From positions 434,001 to 498,000 of the forward strand of contig NZ_CP141614.1 in NCBI RefSeq assembly GCF_035593265.1: 64,000 nt of DNA. Reading direction: 5' to 3'. The number at the start of each line of letters is the position of its first letter. Within the stretch, counting starts at the first letter, position 1. The notes beneath the pieces are model-generated. The model had not been told where the DNA came from, did no database searches, and saw nothing but the letters and a program-made list of their open reading frames with translations. Of this stretch, positions 19,119 through 30,515 are shown piece by piece. The DNA comes from Limnochorda sp. LNt (GTDB lineage: Bacteria > Bacillota > Limnochordia > Limnochordales > Geochordaceae). A program made the translations under genes and the position numbers.

Positions 19119-20870
19119 ATGGCTCGTGGCAGGGTGCGCATGCTGACCGCCGCGGTGGGCGAGTGCGTCCACGTGGCGGGGCTGTACCGCTTCAGCCGGA
19201 TGGCCCAAGACGCTGGCTTCGACGTCCACTTCATGGGGCCGGCGGTGAGGACGGAGCGGCTGGTGGCGGCGCTGCGGGAGCACGACCCGGCGGTGGTGGG
19301 GCTCAGCTACCGGCTGACGCCGGGGGCCGGCCGTCGCGTCCTGGAGTCGTTGCGGACCCGTCTCGTGGCAGAGGGGCTCGCCTCCGGGCGGCTCTTCCTC
19401 TTCGGCGGGACGCCGCCGGTGGCGGCGGAGGCCCGGACCCTGGGATGGTTCGCCCGGGTCTTCGACGGGACCGAGGACGACCGGGAGACGGCCATCTACC
19501 TGCGGCGGCTGTGGCAGGCGCTGGCCTCGGGGCAGCCGGCCGAGGTGGCGGCCCGGGCGGCGGAGCAGGCGGCCGGCGACGAGTCCGAGCGGCACTACCC
19601 CCAGACGCTGCCCGAGCGCATCGACTGGCAGCGCCCCTATCCCATCATCCGCCACCACTTCGGATTGCCGAGCCTGGAGGCCACCATCGAGGGGGTGGCG
19701 CGGCTGGCCGAGGCCCGGGCGCTCGACGTCATCTCCCTGGCCACGGACCAAAACTGCCAGGAGTGCTTCTTCCGCCCCGAGGAGATGGATCCCGAGCAGG
19801 ACGGGGCAGGCGGGGTGCCGGTGCGCACGGCGGAGGATCTGCGGCGCATCTACCAGGCCAGCCGCCGGGGTAACTACCCGCTCATGCGGGCCTACAGCGG
19901 TACCCGCGATCTGATCCCGATGGCGGAGCTGCTGGCCGAGACCCTGCACAACGCCTGGGCGGCCGTGCCGCTCACCTGGTACAGCATCCTCGACGGCCGC
20001 AGTCGCCGGCCCCTGGAGCGGACCATCCGCGAGGCGCAACAGGCCTTCGCCTGGCACGGGGCCCGGGGCATCCCGGTGGAGTCCAACGAGTCGCACCACT
20101 GGAGCCTGCGGGACGCGCCCGACGCGGTCGCGGTGGTGATGGCCTTCCTGGCCGCCTACAACGCCCGGCAGGCGGGTGTGCGCCACTACGTCGCGCAGTA
20201 CATGTTCAATACGCCGCCGGCCACGTCGCCCGCCATGGACCTGGCCAAGATGCTGGCCAAGGCGACCCTCATCGAGGGCCTGCACGGGCCCGGCTTCACC
20301 AGCTACCGGGAGACGCGCCTGGGCCTCTCGAGCCACCCGGCCGACCTGCTGGTGGCCAAGGGCCACCTGGGATCCTCGGTGCTGCTGCAGATGGCCCTGC
20401 GGCCCCACATCGTGCACGTGGTGGCCTTCTGTGAGGCGGATCACGCGGCCACCCCCGACGAGATCGTCGAGAGCGTCAAGATCGCCAGGGGCGCCATCCG
20501 CGACGCCATGAGCGGGCTGCCCGACATGGCCGCCGACCCGGCCGTGCAGGCCCGGCGAGACGAGCTGCTCGACGAGGCCCGGGTGCTGCTGGAGGCCATG
20601 GCGGAGCTGGCGCCGGCGGGCGTCGACGACCCGCTGGCTGACGCTGCCACCCTGGCCCGGGCGGTGCACGTGGGCCTCATCGATGCGCCTCACCTGCGCA
20701 ACAACCCCGAGGCCCGGGGCGAGGTGACCACCCGCATCATCGGCGGCGCCTGCCGGGCCGTCGACCCTGCCACCGAACGGGTGCTGCCCGAGCGTGAGCG
20801 GGTGCGGCGCGTGCTGGACGCGGCGGTGCGGGAGGGCCGACTGCCGCGCTCGGTGCGGTTGGCGAGGTGA
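19119..20870 (+). CDS. Cobalamin-binding protein with mutase/TIM-barrel-like domain
   Basis: The product is 583 residues. The N-terminal 130 residues look like a B12-binding Rossmann domain: GECVHVAG supplies the xxHxxG motif with His18 as likely cobalt ligand, followed by VVGLSYRLT and LFLFGGTPP in the usual Ser and Gly-Gly positions. The remaining 450 residues include DVISLATDQNCQECFF, MRAYSGTRDLIPM, VESNESHHWSLRD and GVRHYVAQYMFNTPP, resembling the barrel of glutamate-mutase-epsilon-like or B12-dependent isomerases. The resemblance is to family style, not to a named enzyme. No Fe-S CxxxCxxC radical-SAM motif is present. It lies 73 bases after the opine-dehydrogenase-like gene and overlaps the end zone of the next gene (TGATG). 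The start follows GAGAGGGGG. A carbon-skeleton rearrangement of an amino acid is a plausible role. Confidence 0.7.
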   Translation: MARGRVRMLTAAVGECVHVAGLYRFSRMAQDAGFDVHFMGPAVRTERLVAALREHDPAVVGLSYRLTPGAGRRVLESLRTRLVAEGLASGRLFLFGGTPPVAAEARTLGWFARVFDGTEDDRETAIYLRRLWQALASGQPAEVAARAAEQAAGDESERHYPQTLPERIDWQRPYPIIRHHFGLPSLEATIEGVARLAEARALDVISLATDQNCQECFFRPEEMDPEQDGAGGVPVRTAEDLRRIYQASRRGNYPLMRAYSGTRDLIPMAELLAETLHNAWAAVPLTWYSILDGRSRRPLERTIREAQQAFAWHGARGIPVESNESHHWSLRDAPDAVAVVMAFLAAYNARQAGVRHYVAQYMFNTPPATSPAMDLAKMLAKATLIEGLHGPGFTSYRETRLGLSSHPADLLVAKGHLGSSVLLQMALRPHIVHVVAFCEADHAATPDEIVESVKIARGAIRDAMSGLPDMAADPAVQARRDELLDEARVLLEAMAELAPAGVDDPLADAATLARAVHVGLIDAPHLRNNPEARGEVTTRIIGGACRAVDPATERVLPERERVRRVLDAAVREGRLPRSVRLAR

Positions 20871-20875
20871 TGGGG

Positions 20876-22516
20876 ATGGCGGCCATCGCCGGCGGCATCG
20901 GGCGACCGTCACTGGAGACGGTGCGGCGCATGGCGGCCGCCATCGCCCACCGGGGACCGGGCGGGGCGCGGTGGTCGGTCTGGCCCGAGACCGATCCCCG
21001 CGTCGTCTTGGGACACGGCAGGGCGGGGTGGACGGCTGCCGACCGGGAGGTGGCCGGTCCGTCCGGGGCGGCCGAGGAGGACGCGGCGCTGGCCGCCGCG
21101 CTCGTCGGCGGCGAGGGTCCGAGCGGCGCCCTGGCCGGGGACGATACCGGGCCCGGCATGCTCGCGACGCGGGCGGCTGCGGCCGTCCGTCTCCTGCGCG
21201 CCACGACGGGGGGCTACGCGCTGGCGGTCTGGCGAGAGGACGGCCAGGGGGGCGGCTGGCTCGCCCTGGCCAGGGATCCCATCGGGATCCGCCCCCTCTA
21301 CTGGGCCCGCACGAGGGAGGCCGTCTACTTCGCCTCGGAGATCAAGGCCATCCGGGAGGCCAGCCGGACCTACCGGGCCTTTCCGCCGGGCCGGGTGGCG
21401 GTCTTGCGGATCACGGCGGACGGGGCTCTCCAGGGCCCGGCCTGGGCGGCGACGCATCGCCTGCCATGGGAGACGATGCGCGACGCCGAGCGGCCAGCCG
21501 GAAGGGCACCGGAGCGCGCCGGTCGCGAGGCGGGGCCGTCGGTGGCCGCGGGTGCGGCGGTGGCTGGGCTCGAGCAGGAGCCCGAGGCGGCGCTCGATCG
21601 CCTGGAGACGCTCCTGCGGGCGGCCGTCGCCGCGCGGGTCGAGGGGGACGGGCCGGTGGGCGTGCTGCTGAGCGGCGGGCTCGACTCGAGCCTGGTGGCG
21701 GCGCTGGCGCGCTCACGGGTCGGCGGCCCTCTTTTGAGCTTTGCCGCCGGCACCCCCGACAGTCCCGACGTCGAAGCCGCGGCCCGGGTCGCACGGGCGC
21801 TGGGCCTGATCCATCACGTGCGCCTGCTGACCGAGGCCGACGCCCTGCGGCTGTTGCCCGAGGTGGTCTATCGCCTGGAGAGCTTCGACGCTCCGCTGGT
21901 GCGAAGCGCGCTGGCCAACCACCTGGCCGCCGAGGCGGCCGCGGGCCGGGTCGGGGCGGTGCTCAGCGGCGAGGGCAGCGACGAGCTCTTCGCCGGGTAC
22001 GCGAGCCTCGAGGGGCTGGAGGGGCCGGCCCTGGAGCGGGCACTGTCCGCGTTGATGGGACTGCTGGCCGACACCGGCCTCCAGCGGGTGGATCGCATGG
22101 CGCAGGCTTTCGGGATCGAGCCCAGACTCCCGTTTCTCGACTGGCCCCTGGTGGCCTGGGCCTTCGCCATCTCCCCCGACCTCAAGCGGCGCCACGAGGG
22201 CGGCCGGGTCGTCGACAAGTGGCTGGTGCGGTGTCTGGCGGCGCGGGTGCTGCCGGCCGAGGCGGCGGCCATCGCCACGCGTCCCAAGCAGAAGTTCTCG
22301 CAGGGCAGCGGCGCTGCGGGGCTGCTGGCGCGGCTGGCCGAGCAGGCCATCTCCGAAGCGGAGCAGCGTCGCCTGCAGGCCCGCTATCCCCGCCTGCCCC
22401 TGGGCTCCCGTGAGCAGGCGTGGTACCTGCGGCTCTTCCTCGACGCCTACCCGGAGCCCGAGGCGGTGGACGCGGTGCGGCTCAGCCGCAGCGTGGTGCC
22501 CGGCGAGGTGGCCTGA
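20876..22516 (+). CDS. Asparagine-synthetase-like protein lacking the glutaminase cysteine
   Basis: The product is 546 residues. The N-terminus MAAIAGGIG aligns with MCGIAGIFG of class II glutamine amidotransferases, but the catalytic Cys2 is Ala. IAHRGPGG, GHGRAGW and LARDPIGIRPLYW keep the rest of that fold. The synthetase half has LLSGGLDSS at about residue 265 (the ATP-pyrophosphatase loop) and SGEGSDELFAGY, so adenylation chemistry should be intact. Without Cys2 it cannot hydrolyse glutamine and would use free ammonia or another amine, as beta-lactam synthetases and other AsnB relatives do. The ATG at 20876 was preferred over 20870 because of spacing from GGCGAGG and the alignment. It is translationally coupled to the B12 protein gene. 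Confidence 0.85.
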   Translation: MAAIAGGIGRPSLETVRRMAAAIAHRGPGGARWSVWPETDPRVVLGHGRAGWTAADREVAGPSGAAEEDAALAAALVGGEGPSGALAGDDTGPGMLATRAAAAVRLLRATTGGYALAVWREDGQGGGWLALARDPIGIRPLYWARTREAVYFASEIKAIREASRTYRAFPPGRVAVLRITADGALQGPAWAATHRLPWETMRDAERPAGRAPERAGREAGPSVAAGAAVAGLEQEPEAALDRLETLLRAAVAARVEGDGPVGVLLSGGLDSSLVAALARSRVGGPLLSFAAGTPDSPDVEAAARVARALGLIHHVRLLTEADALRLLPEVVYRLESFDAPLVRSALANHLAAEAAAGRVGAVLSGEGSDELFAGYASLEGLEGPALERALSALMGLLADTGLQRVDRMAQAFGIEPRLPFLDWPLVAWAFAISPDLKRRHEGGRVVDKWLVRCLAARVLPAEAAAIATRPKQKFSQGSGAAGLLARLAEQAISEAEQRRLQARYPRLPLGSREQAWYLRLFLDAYPEPEAVDAVRLSRSVVPGEVA

Positions 22517-22570
22517 CGTGCATAGGGCGGCCGGCTGCCGCGCGACGATGGTGGCGGGAGGCGGTCGCAC

Positions 22571-23179
22571 ATGGCACGTTACCTGGGGCCCCGCCACCGG
22601 ATGTGTCGACGGGTCGGCGAGCCGCTCTGCGGCCGGCCCGACTGCCCGGCCCTCAAGCGTCCCTATCCGCCGGGGCAGCACGGGCGCGCGGCGGGGCGGC
22701 GTCGCATCTCGCAGTACGGCAAGCAGCTGCTGGAGAAGCAGAAGCTGAGGTTCATCTACGGCGTCTCGGAGCGCCAGCTGCGCAACTACTTCAAGGCGGC
22801 CAGCCGGGCACGGGGGCGCACGGGCGAGCAGCTCCTGCGCTACCTGGAGACCCGTCTCGACAACGTGGTCTACCGCCTGGGGCTGGCGCCGACCCTGCCG
22901 GCGGCCCGGCAGATGGTGGTGCACGGCCACGTGAGGGTCAACGGCCGCAAGGTGGACCGGCCCTCGTACCGGGTGCGCCCGGGTGACGTCATCGAGCCTC
23001 GCGAGCGCAGCCGCGACATCCAGCCGCTGCGGGAGGCGCTGGAGCAGGGCGCCACGCCGCCGCCCTACCTGGAGCTGGACCGGGAGCAGCTGCGGGGACG
23101 GGTGCTGCGCTACCCCGAGCGTGAGGAGATGCCGGTCAAGGTCGACGAGAGCCTGGTCGTCGAGTTTTACGCTCGCTGA
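22571..23179 (+). CDS. rpsD: 30S ribosomal protein S4
   Basis: The product is 202 residues, full length for S4. MARYLGPRHRMCRR and the Cys cluster at residues 12, 20 and 25 belong to the zinc-binding, Cys-containing form of S4. KRPYPPGQHG, FRLYG-like FIYGVSERQLRNYF, and the S4 RNA-binding domain RLDNVVYRLG...ARQMVVHGHVRVNG are clear. S4 nucleates 16S rRNA folding in the small subunit. The gene stands apart from the main ribosomal operons, as is common for rpsD in Bacillota. The start follows GGGAGGCGG. It may be co-transcribed with the preceding AsnB-like gene (54 bases), or have its own promoter and the usual S4 autoregulation. The stop is followed by a strong hairpin. Confidence 0.97.
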   Translation: MARYLGPRHRMCRRVGEPLCGRPDCPALKRPYPPGQHGRAAGRRRISQYGKQLLEKQKLRFIYGVSERQLRNYFKAASRARGRTGEQLLRYLETRLDNVVYRLGLAPTLPAARQMVVHGHVRVNGRKVDRPSYRVRPGDVIEPRERSRDIQPLREALEQGATPPPYLELDREQLRGRVLRYPEREEMPVKVDESLVVEFYAR

Positions 23180-23180
23180 G

Positions 23181-23208
23181 GCGACCGCGCTCGCCGGCAC
23201 GCGGTCGC
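23181..23208 (+). terminator. Perfect 9-bp hairpin just after rpsD
   Basis: GCGACCGCG (23181-23189) pairs with CGCGGTCGC (23200-23208) across a 10-nt loop, starting one base after the stop codon. There is no T-tract, as is frequent in very GC-rich genomes. It likely ends the rpsD transcript. The following 170 bases up to etfB hold nothing else that I recognise. Confidence 0.5.
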
Positions 23209-23377
23209 TCGGCTCCGGCCCCTCTCGCCTCCTGCCCCGTTTGAAACCGCTACGAAGGGAAGCCATCCTGCCACGGCGAATCGATCTTATCACCGAGAGG
23301 CCCCCGCGTCGTGCCGCCGCCCCGGCGTGCGCGAGCGGTGGGCGGCCGGGCCCCTCCCAAACGGAAGGTAGGTCGAC

Positions 23378-24178
23378 ATGCATCTGGTGGTCTGCGTCAA
23401 GCAGGTCCTGGACCCGGAGATGTCGCCGCGGGACTTCGCCGTCGACCCGGTCGCCAGGCGACCGATTGCAGGCAGGGCCCCGCTGGTCATCAGCACCTTC
23501 GACGAGATCGCCCTGGAGGTGGCCCTGCAGCTGCGGGAGGCCGTGGGCGGCGGCACGGTGACGGCCCTCACCCTGGGGCCCAGGTCGGCCGACGAGGTGC
23601 TGCGCAAGGCGATGGCCATGCAGGCCGACCGGGCGGTGCGCATCGACCCGGGCGGCCTGGGGGAGGGCGATGCCTTCGTGACGGCGTCGGCTCTGGCCGA
23701 GGCCATCCGCCGCAAGCTGTCGCCCTTCGACGTGGTGCTGTGCGGGCGGCAGGCCGGCGACACCGACGGCGGGCAGGTGGGCCCCATGCTGGCCGAAGCC
23801 CTGGGCCTGCCCATGGTGGCCAACGCCCTGCGGGTGCGACCCGGGCCCGACGGGAGCCTACACGTGGAGCGCGAGACCGAGGAGGGCACGGAGGTCGTGG
23901 AGGTGCGCCCGCCCGTGCTGCTGACGGCCACCAACGCCGAGTCCAACGTACCGCGCATCCCCAAGGTCAAGGACGTCATGGCCGCCCACCGCAAGCCCAT
24001 CGAGGTGATGGCGCCGTCCGAGCTGGGCCTCGCGGGAGAGGGCCTCCCGGCCCGCACCGCGGTGGAGGCCCTCGAGGTGCCGCAGCAGAGCCGGCAGTGC
24101 CGCATGGTGGAGGGCGACTCCCTCGAGGAGCGGGTGGAGTCGCTGGTGGCGGCTCTGCTCGAGCTCAAGGTGCTGTGA
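23378..24178 (+). CDS. etfB: Electron transfer flavoprotein, beta subunit
   Basis: The product is 266 residues. MHLVVCVKQVLDPE is the standard EtfB start. FDVVLCGRQAGDTDGGQVGPMLAE contains the AMP/FAD-region signature, and PPVLLTATNAESNVPRIPKV matches the conserved EtfB segment. EtfB forms a heterodimer with EtfA and carries electrons from acyl-CoA dehydrogenases to a membrane quinone reductase. etfA follows 13 bases later. Two acyl-CoA dehydrogenases and an ETF:quinone oxidoreductase-like protein lie within 8 kb. The start is preceded by GGAAGGTAGG. Confidence 0.95.
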   Translation: MHLVVCVKQVLDPEMSPRDFAVDPVARRPIAGRAPLVISTFDEIALEVALQLREAVGGGTVTALTLGPRSADEVLRKAMAMQADRAVRIDPGGLGEGDAFVTASALAEAIRRKLSPFDVVLCGRQAGDTDGGQVGPMLAEALGLPMVANALRVRPGPDGSLHVERETEEGTEVVEVRPPVLLTATNAESNVPRIPKVKDVMAAHRKPIEVMAPSELGLAGEGLPARTAVEALEVPQQSRQCRMVEGDSLEERVESLVAALLELKVL

Positions 24179-24191
24179 GCGGGAGAGGACG

Positions 24192-25223
24192 ATGCAGCGG
24201 ATGAGCGTGCTGGCCGTAGTGGTGGCCCCGCAGGGACGCTCGCCCTCGGGTTGGGCCGAGCTGATGGGGGCGGCGTCGACGGTGGCCCGCCTGACGGGCG
24301 AGCCCGTCGAGGCACTGGTAGCGGGTGCCGATGGGCCGTCCCTGGAGGCTCTGGCGCGGGACCTGTGGCGGAGGGGCGCCGACCGGGTCTGGCGACTGGC
24401 CAGCGACGGCCTGACCGAGCCCGACCCTGATCGCTACGTGGCCGCCCTCGCCTGGGCGGCGGGGCGCCTGGAGCCCACGACCCTGCTGATCAACGGCGAT
24501 CCCCTGGGCGCGCAGCTGGGGCCACGGCTGGCCATGCGCATCGGGGCCGCCAGCGTCACGGAGGTGGTGGACGTCCGGCCCGGCGAGCAGGGCCGGCCGG
24601 GGTGGGTGCGGCCCATGTACGGGGGCAAGGCCATGGCGGTCGTCGGCTCCCGCCAGGCCCGCACCGTGGTCAACGTGCGGCCCCGGGCGTTTGCAGCGCC
24701 CGCGGCGCGCAGCGGCGAGCCGCCGGCCGACGCGCTGGTCTCCCTGGAGCTGGACGCCGGAGCCCTGCCGGCTCCCCGGCTGCGGGTGCTCGAGCGGCGC
24801 ACCGCCGCCTCCGACGGCGTGCGCCTCGAGGACGCCCGGATCATCGTCTCGGGCGGCCGGGGCATGGGCGGGCCCGAGGGCTTCCAGGTGCTGCAGCAGC
24901 TGGCCGAGGTGCTGGGGGGCGCGGTGGGGGCCTCCCGGGCGGCGGTGGATGCCGGATGGGTGCCGGGGCACCTGCAGATCGGCCAGACGGGCAAGATGGT
25001 GGCGCCCGACCTCTACCTGGCCGTGGGCATCAGCGGGGCGAGCCAGCACCTGGCCGGCATCTCGGGGGCCCGGCACGTGGTGGCCATCAACAAGGATCCC
25101 GAGGCGCCCATCTTTCGGGCGGCCGAGATCGGGCTGGCCGAGGACTGGCGCAAGGTGTTGCCGTCGTTGATCGAACGCCTGGCCCAGGCGCTGGGGCGGG
25201 CGCCCGGCTCCCGGGCGAGCTGA
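24192..25223 (+). CDS. etfA: Electron transfer flavoprotein, alpha subunit
   Basis: The product is 343 residues. The C-terminal FAD-binding region is typical: [55 protein letters not shown] and [13 protein letters not shown]. The N-terminal half is the weakly conserved nucleotide-like domain. EtfA binds the redox-active FAD and pairs with the upstream EtfB. The spacing of 13 bases and matching strand indicate one operon, which continues into the membrane Fe-S oxidoreductase. An alternative ATG three codons in is equally possible. Confidence 0.95.
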   Translation: MQRMSVLAVVVAPQGRSPSGWAELMGAASTVARLTGEPVEALVAGADGPSLEALARDLWRRGADRVWRLASDGLTEPDPDRYVAALAWAAGRLEPTTLLINGDPLGAQLGPRLAMRIGAASVTEVVDVRPGEQGRPGWVRPMYGGKAMAVVGSRQARTVVNVRPRAFAAPAARSGEPPADALVSLELDAGALPAPRLRVLERRTAASDGVRLEDARIIVSGGRGMGGPEGFQVLQQLAEVLGGAVGASRAAVDAGWVPGHLQIGQTGKMVAPDLYLAVGISGASQHLAGISGARHVVAINKDPEAPIFRAAEIGLAEDWRKVLPSLIERLAQALGRAPGSRAS

Positions 25224-25265
25224 GCGCCCGCTCCCGGCGGGCGACCGCGAAGGGGCGTTGGCATC

Positions 25266-27359
<2,094 letters not shown>

Positions 27360-27362
27360 CCG

Positions 27363-29621
27363 ATGCATGCCGTCGGACAGGTCGCAACCATCGGCGGGCG
27401 GATCCGGGGGCTGCGCCTCACCATCGCATGGAAGGCCGCGGCCGGCGTCACGGCCCTCGTCGCGGCGGTGGCGGTGGGCCTGACCGTCTTCGCCTACCGG
27501 CAAGCGGCCTCGGCCGTCACCGACATCTACCGGGACCGGCTGGCCGTCGCCGGTGCGGGAAGGGCGCAGGCGCTGGCGGAGGAGCTGCGGCGGGGTGCGG
27601 AGCACCTGGCCGCGACGGCCGCGGAGGGATGGGCGGCCGATGCGGCCAGGGGGCTGGCCATGGCCTTCGCCGACGCCGGTGCCGACGCCCTTCGGCGGGC
27701 CTGGGTCGAGACCAACCCCGTAGCGCCCGGCCAGCGCCTCGAGCAGGCCGGGCTGAGCGGCGACGACACGCTCTACGGCGTCTACCACCGCGCCTACCAT
27801 GCCCGGCTGCTCGCGGCGGCGCAGGCGTTGCGGGCCGAGGACCTGGCCCTGGTCGACCTCGAGGGGCGCGTCGTCTTCACGCTGCAGAAGGGGGGCGACT
27901 TCGGGGCGGCGCTGGCGCTGGGGGCGGCGTCGCGTGCGCAGGGCGGCAGCGCTGGCCGCACGACGCCGGGGATGTCCGCCGCCGATCTCGCCCCGCTGGC
28001 CTCGGTGGTGAGGCAGCTCGCGACGGGTGCGGCGCTGGCGGTGGGCGATGTGGGCGCCTACCGGCCTGCGGGGGCCGGCGCAGGGGTGTGGGCGGGCGTC
28101 CCGGTGACGAGCTCCCTCGACGGGACGCTGCTCGGCTACCTGGCGGTGCGGTGGCCGGCCGGGCTCTTCGAGCCGGTGGTACGTGAGCGGGCCGGGCTCG
28201 GCGAGACGGGTCAGGTGCTGCTGGTGGGAGGCGACGACCGGGTGCGATTCGGGCCCGAGGGCACGACGGCCGGCGATCCCGTGCCCGCCCACCTGGCGGG
28301 AGCGGTGCAGGCGGCGCGGGCCGCCGGCGCCACCGTCGGGCAGGTGGTGCAGGGGCCGGGGGACACGCCGCGCCTGGTGGCAGCGCAGCCCATCTCCGTG
28401 CTGGGGCACGAGTGGGTCATGGTGGCCGAGGGGGCACAAGCCGAGGCGCTGGCGCCGCTCGAGCTCTTCCGGCAGCGGATGATGGCGGCAGGCCTGGGCA
28501 TGTCCCTGCTGGGCGTGCTGGTGGGAGCCCTCCTCTCGGCGGGCGTATCGGCGCCCATCCGGCGCGTGGTGGGACAGCTCGAGGGGATCGCCCGCGGCCG
28601 CGGCGACCTGACGGGGCGCCTGCCGGCGGCCGGGCGCGACGAGGTGGGGGACCTGGCGCGTGCCTTCAACGAGCTGATGGGCTCGCTGCAGGGGCTCATC
28701 GGGCAGGTGGGCCAGGTGGCGGCCAACCTGGAGGGATCCAGCGGGAGCCTGGCCCGGTCCGCCGACGAGCTGCGCCGCAGCGCGCTGCAGGTGAGCGAGA
28801 CCATCCAGCAACTGGCCCGCGGCGTCGACCAGCAAAGCCAGCTGGCCGCGCGCACCCAAGAGGAGATGCAGGCGGCCGCGGCCGGGGTGGAGGAGCTGGT
28901 GGCCCTCAGCGCTCGCATGAGCCAGGCGGCGGCCGAGGCGGCGCAGCAGGCGGGCGAGGGGGCCCAGGCCGTCGAGGCGGTGGTGCGCCAGAGCGAGTCC
29001 ATCGCCGCCTCTGCTGCCCAGTGGGCCGAGAGCGTGCAGGCACTGGGCGAGCGGTCCTCCTCCATCGGGCGCATCGTGGAGGCCATCACGGCCATCGCCG
29101 ACCAGACCAATCTCCTGGCGCTCAACGCCGCCATCGAGGCGGCCCGCGCGGGCCAGCACGGGCAGGGGTTCGCCGTGGTGGCGGAGGAGGTGCGGCGGCT
29201 GGCCGAGCAGGCGCGGGCCGCGGCCCAGGAGATCGGCGGCGTGCTGGAGCAGATGGCCCGCGACGTCGCGGCGGCCGTCGCCGGCATGCAGGAGGGCCAG
29301 CGGTCAGTCGGGCAGGGGATCGCGGTGGCGCGCCAGGCCCGGGAGCGTTTCGCGCTGGTGCACGAAGCCATCGAGCGGGTGGTGCACGACATCGGGGAGG
29401 CGGTGAGCACCGCCCAGCAGGTGGCGCAGCGTATCCACGCCGCCGGGGCTGCCGTCCAGGAGATCGTCTCGGTGACCGAGGAGACCGCCGCCGGGGCGGA
29501 GGAGATCGCGGCCGGAGCCGAGCGGCAGGCCGAGGCGACCGAGACCGTGGCCACCCAGGCCCAGGAGGTCGCGGCCCAGGCCCGCCGCCTGACGGCCCAG
29601 GTGGCCGGCTTCAAGGTGTAG
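27363..29621 (+). CDS. Methyl-accepting chemotaxis protein
   Basis: The product is 752 residues. TM1 spans roughly residues 20-44 ([20 protein letters not shown]). A 330-residue extracytoplasmic sensor region follows, looking dCache-like. TM2 is at about 375-397 ([20 protein letters not shown]), followed by HAMP ([21 protein letters not shown]) and a long coiled-coil. The signalling tip [20 protein letters not shown] is canonical and contacts CheA/CheW. The gene begins immediately after the ETF oxidoreductase gene, which is unusual for a receptor. It could link chemotaxis to fatty-acid or redox substrates, though read-through position alone does not prove that. The ligand is unknown. Confidence 0.93.
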   Translation: MHAVGQVATIGGRIRGLRLTIAWKAAAGVTALVAAVAVGLTVFAYRQAASAVTDIYRDRLAVAGAGRAQALAEELRRGAEHLAATAAEGWAADAARGLAMAFADAGADALRRAWVETNPVAPGQRLEQAGLSGDDTLYGVYHRAYHARLLAAAQALRAEDLALVDLEGRVVFTLQKGGDFGAALALGAASRAQGGSAGRTTPGMSAADLAPLASVVRQLATGAALAVGDVGAYRPAGAGAGVWAGVPVTSSLDGTLLGYLAVRWPAGLFEPVVRERAGLGETGQVLLVGGDDRVRFGPEGTTAGDPVPAHLAGAVQAARAAGATVGQVVQGPGDTPRLVAAQPISVLGHEWVMVAEGAQAEALAPLELFRQRMMAAGLGMSLLGVLVGALLSAGVSAPIRRVVGQLEGIARGRGDLTGRLPAAGRDEVGDLARAFNELMGSLQGLIGQVGQVAANLEGSSGSLARSADELRRSALQVSETIQQLARGVDQQSQLAARTQEEMQAAAAGVEELVALSARMSQAAAEAAQQAGEGAQAVEAVVRQSESIAASAAQWAESVQALGERSSSIGRIVEAITAIADQTNLLALNAAIEAARAGQHGQGFAVVAEEVRRLAEQARAAAQEIGGVLEQMARDVAAAVAGMQEGQRSVGQGIAVARQARERFALVHEAIERVVHDIGEAVSTAQQVAQRIHAAGAAVQEIVSVTEETAAGAEEIAAGAERQAEATETVATQAQEVAAQARRLTAQVAGFKV

Positions 29622-29649
29622 GTGTAGGGGGAAGGGGGGCCAGGCCGCC

Positions 29650-30426
29650 GTGCTGGTACGCTACGAGACCCGTGACGGCTACGCCGTCGTCACCCTCGAC
29701 CGTCCCGACAAGTACAATGCGCTCAGCCTGGCGCTGCTACGGGAGCTGTCCGCGGCCATGGATCGGGCGGAGGCCGACGACGCCGTCCGGGTCGTGGTGC
29801 TGACGGGAGCCGGGCGCGCCTTCTGCGCCGGGGCCGACGTGAGCGAGATGGAGCCGGTGAGCTCGGCGGCCGAGGCGGAGCGGTGGGTGAGCGAGCGGGC
29901 GCCGCTCTTCGAGCGGGTGGCCGCCTGCCCCAAGCCCGTCATCGCCGCGATCAACGGCGCCGCGCTGGGGGGCGGGCTGGAGATCGCCATGCAGGCCGAC
30001 ATCCGCATCGCCGCTCGCAGCGCCAGGCTGGGCCAGCCGGAGATCCGGCTGGGCATCATCCCGGGCGCCGGCGGCACCCAGCGCCTCCCCCGGCTCGTCG
30101 GTCTGGGGCGGGCGCTGGAGTGGCTGCTGACCGGCGAGCCCATGGAGGCAGAGGAGGCCTGGCGCATCGGCCTGGTCAACCGGGTCGTGCCCGACGAGGC
30201 CTGCCTGGTCGAGGCCGAGCGGCTGGCGGCGCGGCTGGCGGCCCAGCCGCCGGTGGCGCTGCGGCTCATCAAGGAGGTGGCGCGTCGTGGCCTGGAGGGG
30301 CCCCTGGCGACGGGGATGGCCGCCGAGCGGCAGGCCTTCGTGCTGGCCCTGACCACCGAGGACGCCCAGGAGGGGCGCCGCGCCTTCCTCGAGAAGCGGC
30401 CGCCCGCTCCCTTCAAGGGCCGCTAG
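29650..30426 (+). CDS. Enoyl-CoA hydratase/isomerase family protein
   Basis: The product is 258 residues, typical of crotonases. AFCAGADVSEME forms the first oxyanion-hole segment, and AAINGAALGGGLEIAM the second. GQPEIRLGIIPGAGGTQRLPRLVG contains the two catalytic-glutamate positions of the hydratase (both E appear in the expected spacing). It would hydrate 2-enoyl-CoA in beta-oxidation. It starts at GTG 29650 after GGGGGAAGGGGGG and precedes two acyl-CoA dehydrogenases, so the block makes a partial fatty-acid or branched-chain acyl-CoA degradation pathway. Neither a 3-hydroxyacyl-CoA dehydrogenase nor a thiolase is present in the window. Confidence 0.92.
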   Translation: MLVRYETRDGYAVVTLDRPDKYNALSLALLRELSAAMDRAEADDAVRVVVLTGAGRAFCAGADVSEMEPVSSAAEAERWVSERAPLFERVAACPKPVIAAINGAALGGGLEIAMQADIRIAARSARLGQPEIRLGIIPGAGGTQRLPRLVGLGRALEWLLTGEPMEAEEAWRIGLVNRVVPDEACLVEAERLAARLAAQPPVALRLIKEVARRGLEGPLATGMAAERQAFVLALTTEDAQEGRRAFLEKRPPAPFKGR

Positions 30427-30515
30427 CGAGCAAGGAGCAGCGGAGGGGGAGACGACCCCGGCGCGGCCGGCGAGCGGCGGGCGGCCAGCCAGAGCAGCAC
30501 GGGGGGTCGAGGACG

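Noticed and set aside
29883-30515. N-terminal extension of the first acyl-CoA dehydrogenase to 621 residues
   Set aside because: The extension overlaps the enoyl-CoA hydratase in another frame and is low-complexity. The family starts near MEATTGPVAV.
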